From: Rhodococcus yananensis
GTDB lineage: Bacteria > Actinomycetota > Actinomycetes > Mycobacteriales > Mycobacteriaceae
Direction of reading: 5' to 3'
Length of the DNA stretch: 33,926 bases
Assembly (NCBI RefSeq): GCF_020515525.1
Contig: NZ_JAIYEP010000050.1
Location: 1-33,926 of the forward strand
The position numbers were made by a program, and so were the translations under genes. The notes beneath the pieces are model-generated. The model made no database searches and was not told where the DNA came from. It worked only from the letters and a program-made list of their open reading frames with translations. This document shows, in pieces, positions 7,869 to 14,796 of the stretch (position 1 is its first letter; each line of letters starts with the position of its first letter).

Positions 7869-9047
7869 ATGGTTGTGTTCGATATACGGGCCGGGGGGTC
7901 GAAGACGCGTGACACCGCGAGGTGGCGCGATCCGAAGCGCTACATGTGGATCTACGGGCTGGCCATTCCCGCCAGTCCGTTTCTCGCGTGGGTACTCGTC
8001 CACTACCTGCACCTCGGCGTCTTCTGGGCGGCCGGCGCGCTGATCATCGCGGTCGTCTGCCCACTCGTCGACCGCTTCGCGCGGCTCGACACGAGCAACC
8101 CGCCCGAAGCAGTGATGAAGCAGCTCGAGAACGACAAGTACTACCGGCGCTGCACCTACATGTACCTGCCGTTGCAGTACGCGGGCCTGTTCTTCGGATG
8201 CTGGATGTGGGTCTCGCAGCCGATGGGCTGGGCGGAGATGTTCGCCATGGCGTCGACGCTCGGCATCGTCGGTGGTGTCGGCATCAACGCCGCCCACGAA
8301 CTCGGCCACAAACGGACGAAGCACGAACGCCTCCTCGCGAAGATCGCTCTCGCGCAATCCTGCTACGGGCACTTCTACGTCGAACACAATCTCGGTCACC
8401 ACATCCGGGTGGCGACACCGGAGGATCCCGCGACCGCCCGATTCGGTGAGGGTTATTGGCGGTTCCTGCCCCGATCCGTCTTCGGGGGGCTCGTGTCGGC
8501 GTGGCGGTACGAGTCGGCCCGCCTGCGCCGCCGTCGGGTCTCGGTGTGGAACGTGCGCCGCAACAACATTCTGAACGCCTGGCTGATGAGCGTGGTGCTG
8601 TATGTGGTGCTCATCGCAGTGTTCGGGTGGGGCATCGCGCCGTGGCTGGCCGTGCAGGCCGTCATGGCGGTGATGTTCCTCGAAGGCGTCAACTATCTCG
8701 AGCACTACGGACTCCTGCGTCGCCGCCGCGCCGACGGCAAGTACGAGAAGGTGGCGGCCGAGCACAGCTGGAACAGCGACCACGTGTGTTCCAACGCGTT
8801 CCTGTACAACCTGCAGCGGCACAGCGACCACCACGCCAACCCGCTGCGTCGTTACCAGACGCTGCGGTCGATGGACGGGGCTCCGCAGCTACCCGCCGGG
8901 TACGCGGTGCTGGTGATCCTGTCGTTGTTCCCACCGCTGTGGCGGAAGGTGATGGACAAGCGTCTGCTCGACCACTACGACCACGACCTGTCGCGGATCA
9001 ACGTCGACCCGCTGGCCCGTCGACGGGTGGTCGCGAAGTACTCCTGA
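7869..9047 (+). CDS. alkB: Alkane 1-monooxygenase (AlkB)
   Basis: This is an integral-membrane non-haem di-iron hydroxylase that converts medium-chain n-alkanes to 1-alkanols with O2 and electrons from rubredoxin. All histidine boxes of AlkB are present: HELGHK (His143 first), EHNLGHH (172-178), the AlkB-specific NYLEHYGL (His279) and LQRHSDHHA (His318, His321, His322). About six hydrophobic helices surround them. The 392-residue length is normal. A GGGGAAGCAGG purine stretch precedes the ATG. No rubredoxin, rubredoxin reductase or TetR-type AlkU gene lies beside it, unlike the alkB-rubA-rubB clusters of many rhodococci, so electrons must come from proteins encoded elsewhere. The chain-length range cannot be read from sequence here. 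Confidence 0.93.
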   Translation: MVVFDIRAGGSKTRDTARWRDPKRYMWIYGLAIPASPFLAWVLVHYLHLGVFWAAGALIIAVVCPLVDRFARLDTSNPPEAVMKQLENDKYYRRCTYMYLPLQYAGLFFGCWMWVSQPMGWAEMFAMASTLGIVGGVGINAAHELGHKRTKHERLLAKIALAQSCYGHFYVEHNLGHHIRVATPEDPATARFGEGYWRFLPRSVFGGLVSAWRYESARLRRRRVSVWNVRRNNILNAWLMSVVLYVVLIAVFGWGIAPWLAVQAVMAVMFLEGVNYLEHYGLLRRRRADGKYEKVAAEHSWNSDHVCSNAFLYNLQRHSDHHANPLRRYQTLRSMDGAPQLPAGYAVLVILSLFPPLWRKVMDKRLLDHYDHDLSRINVDPLARRRVVAKYS

Positions 9048-9053
9048 GCATCG

Positions 9054-9132
9054 GGTTCACAACACCTGTGCAAGGCTCACAGCGCGAGTGGTTGCTGCCG
9101 GTGCTGTGAGCCTCGTACCGGGTCTGTGAGCT
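9054..9132. promoter_or_regulatory. Four-site palindromic array, left copy
   Basis: GGTTCACA (9054), GGCTCACA (9074), TGTGAGCC (9105) and TGTGAGCT (9125) form two sites in one orientation followed by two in the other, at offsets 0, +20, +51 and +71. The same four offsets recur at 10180-10258. The inner pair extends to an 11-bp perfect inverted repeat, AGGCTCACAGC/GCTGTGAGCCT (9073-9083 and 9103-9113). The array covers the stop codon and last codons of the DUF559 gene. Confidence 0.75.
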
Positions 9133-10102
9133 TCCCCGTGGTGAAACGTCCGACGGGGCCGGGGCCCCGGGCGGCGAGCTCGAATCCGCCCCGGAGACGC
9201 GCCGCCAGCACGCCCGGCGTGGACAGATCCGACCACGTCCAGCGCACGACGACCCAGCCCGCGTGGCGCAGACCGTCTTCACGCAGCTTCTCCCTGTAGA
9301 CGACGTTCTCGGCGTCGTCGGTGGCGACGCCGTCCCGTCGGTACTTGATCCGCCCGTCGAACTCCCCGACCACACCGTGTTCGGGGAACAGGAAATCGAC
9401 GCGCGCGAGCCACCGACCCTCCTCGTCGAACACGTCGACCTGGGTCAACGGCACGGGGAGTTGCTCGCCGACCATCCGTGCGCGGCTCAGGGACTCACCG
9501 ACGCTGTCGCTGCGCTCGCACATGAAGCGCACGGCGCGGGCCGCGCGTGCACGTCCCGGATGCGACCCCATGTCGTCGACGGCACGCCGCACTTCGTCGA
9601 GGTCGACGAGTCCGTTCCGCAACGCCTGGTCGCCGACGACGACGGCCCTGTCGAACGGGACCGTCGCGGCGAGATCGGTGACGGTCTTCGCGGGTGACAA
9701 CACTCGGGTGCCGCCGACATCGGCGACATCCACCTCGCGGAAACTGGCGGAATGGAGGACGCGTCCGTCGCGGCGCCGACCGCCGGTGGGGCGGTTGCGC
9801 GCGATGTGCACGTCGTCGAGCGGGATGTTCCACGGTCGCAGACCGTGCAGCACCGCCGCCGAGACGTGACTGAGAACCGCGTCCGGAGAGGCGGTCGCGA
9901 GCACCGCGCGGGCACGCAGTTCGTGCCGTCGGTACTCGTCGGCGGCGTCGTACGCCTCGCAGGGCACGTACACCCCGGACGCCAGGCGGATCCATCGCCG
10001 GGTGGCGACCAGTCGTCGGATCTCGGCGTCGGTCACGCCGCGCTCGTGTGCGTCGCGTCGGTGGATCAATGCGTCGGCCCCCATGACTACAGCGTCGGTC
10101 AT
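9077..10102 (-). CDS. AbiEi-like/DUF559 endonuclease-fold protein
   Basis: The 341-residue protein matches a common actinobacterial architecture. It has an N-terminal winged-helix of the AbiEi type (about 1-60; RRDAHERGVTDAEIRRLVATRRW, IRLASGVYVPC), a middle domain with SHVSAAVLHGLRPW and VTDLAATVPFDRAVVVGDQAL, and a C-terminal Vsr/DUF559 nuclease-like fold (about 245-325). The putative catalytic acids are in RVDFLFPE and GEFDGRIKY. AbiEi proteins are antitoxins in type IV toxin-antitoxin systems, but no AbiEii-like toxin gene is adjacent. The ATG at 10100-10102 lacks a good ribosome site, and a second ATG six codons later is possible. The gene is bracketed by matching four-site arrays, one in its promoter region and one over its 3' end. 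It could be a regulator, a nuclease or a selfish element. Confidence 0.75.
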   Translation of the reverse strand: MTDAVVMGADALIHRRDAHERGVTDAEIRRLVATRRWIRLASGVYVPCEAYDAADEYRRHELRARAVLATASPDAVLSHVSAAVLHGLRPWNIPLDDVHIARNRPTGGRRRDGRVLHSASFREVDVADVGGTRVLSPAKTVTDLAATVPFDRAVVVGDQALRNGLVDLDEVRRAVDDMGSHPGRARAARAVRFMCERSDSVGESLSRARMVGEQLPVPLTQVDVFDEEGRWLARVDFLFPEHGVVGEFDGRIKYRRDGVATDDAENVVYREKLREDGLRHAGWVVVRWTWSDLSTPGVLAARLRGGFELAARGPGPVGRFTTGKLTDPVRGSQHRQQPLAL

Positions 10103-10146
10103 CGATGGCGACGTACCACCGCCGGCGGGGCCGGTCGGCTGCTGCC

Positions 10147-10174
10147 TGTGGATGAACACGGGGGTTGTGGACAA
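10147..10174. promoter_or_regulatory. Two DnaA-box-like 9-mers
   Basis: TGTGGACAA at 10166-10174 is the complement of TTGTCCACA, the actinobacterial DnaA box, and TGTGGATGA at 10147-10155 is a near match 19 bp away. They lie in the leader of the DUF559 gene, next to the right array. The locus does not look like an origin (no dnaA, dnaN or gyrB nearby). These could be DnaA-titrating or regulatory sites, or chance. Confidence 0.3.
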
Positions 10175-10179
10175 CTTGG

Positions 10180-10258
10180 GGTTCACACCCCTGCTGCGAG
10201 GTTCACAACTCCACCAGCAGCAGTACGACCTGTGAGCCTCGCATCCGTGCTGTGAGCC
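10180..10258. promoter_or_regulatory. Four-site palindromic array, right copy
   Basis: GGTTCACA (10180), GGTTCACA (10200), TGTGAGCC (10231) and TGTGAGCC (10251) have exactly the spacing of the left array (0, +20, +51, +71). The 20-bp phase puts paired sites on nearly the same DNA face. It lies 78 bp upstream of the DUF559 start codon, so it may contain or control that promoter. Confidence 0.75.
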
Positions 10259-10270
10259 CGGTGAGACCCC

Positions 10271-10300
10271 GCAGGGCCGGTGAATGATCACCGGCCCTGC
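10271..10300 (-). terminator. Strong hairpin terminator of the Fe-S reductase gene
   Basis: GCAGGGCCGGTGA and TCACCGGCCCTGC form a perfect 13-bp stem with a 4-base loop, 20 bases after the Fe-S reductase stop codon. There is no U-tract. Confidence 0.75.
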
Positions 10301-10320
10301 GAGATGATTGCCCTGCTTGC

Positions 10321-13300
10321 CTACCTGCGGCCCGGCGCCTTCGTGCCGGACTTGAACCCGAGTGCACCGGGCTTGGCCTTCGGAGCCTCCGGTTCCGGTG
10401 CCGCTGCGGGTGCTGCGGGCTCGGGTTCCGGCGCGGACTCGGGTTCCGGTGCCGCGTCGGGAGCCGATTCGGTCGTCGGCGCCGCCGGGGCGGCCGCCTT
10501 CTTCGGGCCGGGGCCCTTCAGCCCGCTCTTGAGCTGCAGTCCACCCGGCTTGGCCTTCGGGATCGCACTTTCCTTCGGTGCCTCGACGGGTGCCTCGGTG
10601 GCTTCCGCCGCGGCAGTCTCCGCCTCGGGTGCGGCGACCTCCGGTGCTGCAGCGGCGGGCTTCGGTGCCGCTGCCTTCTTCGGGCCGGGGCCCTTCAGCC
10701 CGCTCTTGAGCTGCAGTCCACCGGGCTTGGCCTTCGGGACCGCGGCCTCGGCGGGTGCCTCCGTGGTGGGAGCCTCGGCTGCGGGAGCAGCGGCCTTCTT
10801 GGCGCGGGGAGCCTTCGGTCCGCCCGGAGCCTTGAGGCCGCCCTTCATCTGGAGTCCGCCCGGCTTGGCCTTCGGAACTGCTGCCGGCGCTTCCGCGGTT
10901 TCGGCTGCGGGTGCCTCGGCGGCCGGCTTCTTGGCGCCGGGAGCCTTCGCACCCGGTCCCTTGAGGCCGCCCTTCATCTGCAGGCCACCGGCCTTCGGTG
11001 CACCGACCGTCTTCGGCGCAGCAGGTGCTGCGCCGGCCTTCGCGACCTCCTCGACGCGTGCTTCCTCGCTCTCCTCGGCAGCGACCTCGGCGGCGACCGG
11101 GGTCTTCGGCTCCTGGATCACCTTCAGGTTCTCCGTGAGCGTCGCCGGTTCGACCCGGGCGATCGAGTCGAGCATCAACTGCGCGACGTCGACGACCTCG
11201 ACGCCCTCACCCTTGCCCTCTTCCTGGCGTGCCGTGACACCGTCGGTGAGCATGACGCGGCAGAACGGGCATCCCGTCGCGATCTTCGAGGGATTCGTGG
11301 TGAGCGCTTCGTCGACGCGGTCGACGTTGATGCGCTTACCGATGCGCTCCTCCATCCACATGCGGGCGCCACCGGCACCACAGCACATGGACCGCTCACC
11401 GTGACGGGGCATCTCGACGAGCTTCGCGCCCGACGCCTCCATCAGCTCACGCGGCGCGTTGTACACCTTGTTGTGGCGACCGAGGAAGCACGGGTCGTGG
11501 TACGTGACGTCCTGCCCGACCGGCGCCACCTGGATGAGCTTCTTCGCCCGCACGAGACGGTTGAGGAGCTGCGTGTGGTGGACGACCTCGTAGGTGCCGC
11601 CGACCTCCGGGTACTCGTTGTTCAGGGCGTTGAAGCAGTGCGCACACGTGACGACGATCTTGCGCTTGGACTGCTCGACACCCTCGAACACACCGTTGAG
11701 GACCTCGATGTTCTGCTGCGCCAACTGCTGGAACAGGAACTCGTTGCCCGCGCGGCGAGCGGAGTCACCGGTACAGGTCTCCTCGGCGCCGAGCACCATG
11801 AACTTGGTGCCTGCGGTCGCGAGGAGCTCGGCGACGGCCTTCGTCGTCTTCTTCGCGCGGTCCTCGTAGGCACCGGCACATCCGACCCAGAACAGGTACT
11901 CGTAGCCGTCGAAGCTCTCGGCGTCCTGACCGAACACCGGGATCTCGAAATCGAGCTCGTTGATCCAGTTGAGACGGTCCTTGGAGTTCTGGCCCCAGGG
12001 GTTGCCCTTGTTCTCGAGGTTCTTGAACAGACCGGCCAGCTCGGACGGGAAGTCCGACTCGATGAGCACCTGATAACGGCGCATATCGATGATGTGGTCG
12101 ACGTGCTCGATGTCGACGGGGCACTGCTCGACGCATGCACCACAGTTGGTGCAGCTCCACAGGGTCTCCGTGTCGATCACCGGGGTGAGCTCGCCGGCTT
12201 CGACCATCTCGGCGGATTCGCCGACGAGTTTGCGGCCGGCCTCTGCGAGCGCGGGGGCCGGGATCTTCGCGAGCGCGGCCTCGTTCGGGTTGCCTTCGGC
12301 GTCGACGAGACCGACCTCGTCGCCACCGAGATCCTTGCGACCGCCGGCGAGCAGGTACGGCGCCTTCGCCTGACCGTGGTCGCGCAGCGACATGATGAGC
12401 AGTTTCGGCGACAGCGGCTTACCGGTGTTCCAGGCGGGGCACTGCGACTGGCAGCGACCGCACTCGGTGCACGTGGTGAAGTCCAGCCAGCCCTTCCAGG
12501 AGAAGTCCTCGATGCGGCCGGCGCCGAACGTGTCGTTGTCGGGGTCCGCGTCCTCCATGTCGACGGGCTTGCCCTTCGACATCATGGGCTTGACGGCGCC
12601 GAGGGCGACATCGCCGTCGTCTTCACGCTTGAAGTAGATGTTGAAGAAGGCGGCGAACCGGTGCCAGGCGACACCCCAGTTGATGTTGCGGCCGACGACG
12701 TAGAGCCACACCATGCCCGACATCAGCTTGATGAACGCGAAGATCGACACCATGACCGCGCTCGCGGGCAGCAGCTTCGCGAGGTTCATGGTGAAGAAGT
12801 CGGTGGACATGTGACCGCCGCCGTAGGTGGCGATCTTGCCGGCCTTCACGAAGATCATGCCGAGGCCCTCGATGAGGACGACGAGCTCGACGAAGTACGC
12901 GGCCTTGAAGTCCGAGCCGGTGAACCGTGACAGGCGGCCGGGCTGACGCGGGTGGTTGAGCTGGCGGATGATGATCAGCGTGACGATGCCGATCACGGTG
13001 CCGAGCCCGAGGATCTCGTCGATGAAATGGTAGACCGCGGTTCCGCCGATGAGCGGCCAGTGGAACTCGGGGTTGAAGGTCTGACCGTATGCCTCGAACC
13101 AGACGATGGCGCCGAGCAGGAAGCCCACCATCACGAGCCAGTGGGCCCAACCCACCGTCCGGAACTTGTTCATTCTCGTGTGGGCGATGAACTCGACGAT
13201 CATCTGCTTGAACCGCGGGAAGAACGGGTGCCACCGGTCGGGTGCCGGCTGGCCTACCCGGATGGCGCTGAACATCTTCCAGGCGCCGCCGAGGAACGAG

Positions 13301-13362
13301 TACCAACACACGAGGCTGAGCAGCACGCCGATCGTGCCCAACGTGATCGTCAGGGCATTCAT
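10321..13362 (-). CDS. Membrane Fe-S oxidoreductase (HdrD/GlpC-like) with repetitive tail
   Basis: The 1013-residue protein is a membrane-bound (Fe-S)-binding reductase, the counterpart of M. tuberculosis Rv0338c. About five to six transmembrane helices (1-255) resemble the cytochrome-b-like module that feeds or draws quinone electrons. Two 4Fe-4S motifs follow: CTECGRCQSQCP from Cys298 and CTNCGACVEQCP from Cys404. Two CCG-type domains come next, with CAHCFNALNNEYP and MCCGAGGARMW (CCG at 660-662), as in heterodisulfide reductase HdrD and GlpC. The last ~250 residues are an Ala/Pro/Lys-rich tail with five GLQxKxGLKxPG-like repeats. The ATG at 13360-13362 has AAAGG at good spacing. It probably moves electrons between a soluble donor and the quinone pool; the donor is unknown. 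Confidence 0.88.
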   Translation of the reverse strand: MNALTITLGTIGVLLSLVCWYSFLGGAWKMFSAIRVGQPAPDRWHPFFPRFKQMIVEFIAHTRMNKFRTVGWAHWLVMVGFLLGAIVWFEAYGQTFNPEFHWPLIGGTAVYHFIDEILGLGTVIGIVTLIIIRQLNHPRQPGRLSRFTGSDFKAAYFVELVVLIEGLGMIFVKAGKIATYGGGHMSTDFFTMNLAKLLPASAVMVSIFAFIKLMSGMVWLYVVGRNINWGVAWHRFAAFFNIYFKREDDGDVALGAVKPMMSKGKPVDMEDADPDNDTFGAGRIEDFSWKGWLDFTTCTECGRCQSQCPAWNTGKPLSPKLLIMSLRDHGQAKAPYLLAGGRKDLGGDEVGLVDAEGNPNEAALAKIPAPALAEAGRKLVGESAEMVEAGELTPVIDTETLWSCTNCGACVEQCPVDIEHVDHIIDMRRYQVLIESDFPSELAGLFKNLENKGNPWGQNSKDRLNWINELDFEIPVFGQDAESFDGYEYLFWVGCAGAYEDRAKKTTKAVAELLATAGTKFMVLGAEETCTGDSARRAGNEFLFQQLAQQNIEVLNGVFEGVEQSKRKIVVTCAHCFNALNNEYPEVGGTYEVVHHTQLLNRLVRAKKLIQVAPVGQDVTYHDPCFLGRHNKVYNAPRELMEASGAKLVEMPRHGERSMCCGAGGARMWMEERIGKRINVDRVDEALTTNPSKIATGCPFCRVMLTDGVTARQEEGKGEGVEVVDVAQLMLDSIARVEPATLTENLKVIQEPKTPVAAEVAAEESEEARVEEVAKAGAAPAAPKTVGAPKAGGLQMKGGLKGPGAKAPGAKKPAAEAPAAETAEAPAAVPKAKPGGLQMKGGLKAPGGPKAPRAKKAAAPAAEAPTTEAPAEAAVPKAKPGGLQLKSGLKGPGPKKAAAPKPAAAAPEVAAPEAETAAAEATEAPVEAPKESAIPKAKPGGLQLKSGLKGPGPKKAAAPAAPTTESAPDAAPEPESAPEPEPAAPAAAPEPEAPKAKPGALGFKSGTKAPGRR
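10330..11000 (-). repeat. Coding repeats in the Fe-S reductase tail
   Basis: The DNA encodes five copies of a basic motif around KPGGLQMKGGLKAPG or KPGGLQLKSGLKGPG; the last is degenerate (KPGALGFKSGTKAPG). They are separated by Ala/Glu/Pro linkers of 20-55 residues. Long near-identical nucleotide stretches (for example around 10498-10555 and 10672-10730) suggest recent duplication. Confidence 0.8.
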
Positions 13363-13431
13363 ACGTGGCCTTTCGTGTCGGGGGCGGCCGTCGCCGCCTG
13401 GTATAAGCCCCTGGATCGTAGCGCACGCTAA

Positions 13432-13472
13432 GTTACTCGCTGGTAACCGTAGTCGGGTTACCCGTGGGTAAC
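13432..13472. promoter_or_regulatory. Paired GTTAC-N6-GTAAC dyads
   Basis: Two dyads of identical form, GTTAC-N6-GTAAC, lie at 13432-13447 and 13457-13472, 25 bp apart start to start. The second is the fuller palindrome GTTACCC-GT-GGGTAAC. They sit 70-110 bp upstream of the Fe-S reductase start codon. Such half-sites resemble those reported for the MtrA response regulator in actinobacteria, but this is only a resemblance. Confidence 0.5.
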
Positions 13473-13617
13473 TTGGCGTTGCGCTGCTGAGGGCTGATGC
13501 GGCAGTCACCGTAGTGGCCCCTGCTGATGGGCTCGAGAGCCAGGCTGTCCTAACTTCCTTCTGCAACGATTCGATCACCGATCAGCGAATCCGGGCACGA
13601 TCGAATTACTATCTGGC

Positions 13618-13631
13618 GTAACGCGGGTAAC
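13618..13631 (+). promoter_or_regulatory. Direct GTAAC repeat
   Basis: GTAACGCGGGTAAC is two GTAAC half-sites in direct orientation with a 9-bp period, a layout similar to MtrA boxes in mycobacteria. It lies about 145 bp upstream of the secreted-protein start codon. Confidence 0.4.
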
Positions 13632-13774
13632 AAAATGACCGATAGGTCGGATATGATCTCGGGTTGACGTGACTTTCGGGCAGAGAACATCGTCGGGGGT
13701 TCGAAGGCTTCACGGAAGTGAACGAAAGCTGGGGGGCGCCTGCGGGCGTGCACCATGTCACAGAACGGAAATTC

Positions 13775-14449
13775 ATGAAGCTCAGGAAGCTTGCTGCCGT
13801 GGCGACGATGACCATCGCCGCCATGGGGATCACCGCCGGAACGTCGTACGCGGCGCCGGAGGCACCCGCGACGCAGGACGAAATCAACTACGAGGCCAAC
13901 ATCGTCGACGACTCCGTCGTCACGGTCATCGACGCCGGCACGTTCCAGGTCTCGGGTGACGGCCAGAGCGTCGAACTGCAGGACGACGCGGGCAACACCG
14001 TCGTCAGCCTGCCGCTCGCGATCCAGCTCGGCGACCTTCAGCTCCCGTTCGAGCGGGAGATCAGCGAGGACGGCAAGACCCTCACGCTGACGCCGTCCAC
14101 CGACCTCGAGCAGGCCACCCCGGTCGCACCCGAGGACAAGGTCACTCCGGGGCTCACGCCGGTCGCGCTCAAGGTGACCGACGTCGCCTCGCCCGACGAA
14201 AACCTCGCGGCACAGCAGAACTTCGCGTCGCAGCTCGGCATCGCGACCGCCGTCGGCGGATTGATCGGGACGATCATCGGAGCCGTCGTCGGCACCTTCG
14301 CGATGCCCGCGGTCGGCACCGTTGCCGGTGCGGGCATCGGTGGCGTGATCGGCACCATCGTTGTTGGTGGACCGACCCTCGTCATTGCAGGTGTGGGACT
14401 CATCCAGACGCTGCTCGCGCCTCCGGGAACCACCGTCTACGCCAAGTAG
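13775..14449 (+). CDS. Secreted protein with beta domain and glycine-zipper tail
   Basis: The 224-residue protein begins with a classical Sec signal peptide (MKLRKLAAVATMTIAAMGI, cleavage expected after TSYA). Residues 30-125 look like a small beta-rich domain (VTVIDAGTFQVSGDGQSVEL, PLAIQLGDLQLPFE, KTLTLTP). Residues 150-210 are a hydrophobic glycine zipper with GxxxG spacing (GGLIGTIIGAVVGTF, GAGIGGVIGTIVVGG). This suggests association with the outer mycolate membrane or self-assembly. The same layout is seen in uncharacterised secreted proteins of Rhodococcus and Nocardia (I believe the DUF8020 group; not checked). The ATG at 13775 is preferred over one 19 codons upstream because it begins the signal peptide and follows ACGGAA. 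Its function is unknown. Confidence 0.8.
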   Translation: MKLRKLAAVATMTIAAMGITAGTSYAAPEAPATQDEINYEANIVDDSVVTVIDAGTFQVSGDGQSVELQDDAGNTVVSLPLAIQLGDLQLPFEREISEDGKTLTLTPSTDLEQATPVAPEDKVTPGLTPVALKVTDVASPDENLAAQQNFASQLGIATAVGGLIGTIIGAVVGTFAMPAVGTVAGAGIGGVIGTIVVGGPTLVIAGVGLIQTLLAPPGTTVYAK

Positions 14450-14463
14450 TCTTTCGACAGTCG

Positions 14464-14497
14464 AACGGCCCCGCCACCTCGAGGTGGCGGGGCCGTT
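14464..14497 (+). terminator. Perfect palindromic terminator
   Basis: AACGGCCCCGCCACCTC is followed directly by its exact complement, giving a 34-base palindrome (about 15 bp of stem), 14 bases after the secreted-protein stop codon. It is followed by CTGCTTGTC rather than a long U-tract. Confidence 0.85.
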
Positions 14498-14568
14498 CTG
14501 CTTGTCGCTGATCCCGCGGCAGCACACGCACCCCCGATGGGGAGCCGGCCGGGACTCCTCGAAACCCG

Positions 14569-14623
14569 CTGAGTGAACGGTACACTCGCTCGATTCAATC
14601 GAGTGGAGGGTACATTCGCTCAG
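14569..14623. repeat. 55-bp palindromic interspersed repeat, full copy
   Basis: An imperfect inverted repeat runs from CTGAGTGAACGGTACACTC to GGTACATTCGCTCAG, with CTCGATT-C-AATCGAG at its centre. Its complement shares GAGCGAATGTA and CTCGATYGARTCGAGC, in the same order and spacing, with the last 38 bases of the window (33889-33926). This indicates a dispersed repeat family. Confidence 0.75.
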
Positions 14624-14625
14624 TT

Positions 14626-14737
14626 GACGGGGAGGCCGACGGGGAGGCCGACGGGGAGGCCGACAGGGAGAAGTCGACGGGGGAGCCGACGCCGGTGGCG
14701 ACAGGGGGAAGTCGACAGGGGGAAGTCGACAGGGGAC
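14626..14737. repeat. GAC-phased minisatellite
   Basis: Units of 12 bp (GACGGGGAGGCC, three exact copies from 14626) are followed by degenerate 12-bp units and 14-bp units (GACAGGGGGAAGTC, two exact copies at 14700 and 14714, and one variant at 14662). Every unit begins with GAC. The tract is strongly G-rich on the plus strand. Confidence 0.85.
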
Positions 14738-14744
14738 GTGACAA

Positions 14745-14780
14745 CAGTGCCCCGCCTTCCGGGTGGAAGGCGGGGCACTG
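14745..14780 (-). terminator. Perfect 16-bp stem terminator of protease 1
   Basis: CAGTGCCCCGCCTTCC and its exact complement flank a 4-base GGGT loop, starting 16 bases after the stop codon of the minus-strand protease gene. It is one of the strongest hairpins in the window. Confidence 0.85.
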
Positions 14781-14796
14781 CGAACTCGACGGACGC

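Larger units (their letters stand above)
13363..13774. other. Divergent control region, Fe-S reductase / secreted protein
   Basis: This is a gene-free stretch of about 410 bp between divergent genes. It holds a cluster of GTAAC/GTTAC half-sites described separately. On the minus strand TACGAT and TATACC are possible -10 elements for the Fe-S gene. No convincing small gene is seen. Confidence 0.6.
14498..14744. other. Gene-free repeat-rich stretch between two terminators
   Basis: This DNA lies between the terminators of two convergent genes. It contains a 55-bp palindromic repeat and a GAC-phased minisatellite, both listed separately. No gene with a ribosome site is visible. Confidence 0.7.

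Noticed and set aside
9077-10102. Complete type IV toxin-antitoxin system
   Set aside because: Only the AbiEi-like protein is present; the neighbours are alkB and an Fe-S reductase gene, with no nucleotidyltransferase toxin.
10147-10258. Chromosomal or plasmid replication origin
   Set aside because: There are only one perfect and one imperfect DnaA box, no AT-rich unwinding region, and no replication genes.
14569-14737. CRISPR-like array
   Set aside because: The units are contiguous with no unique spacers of constant length, and no cas gene is present. It is a palindromic repeat beside a minisatellite.
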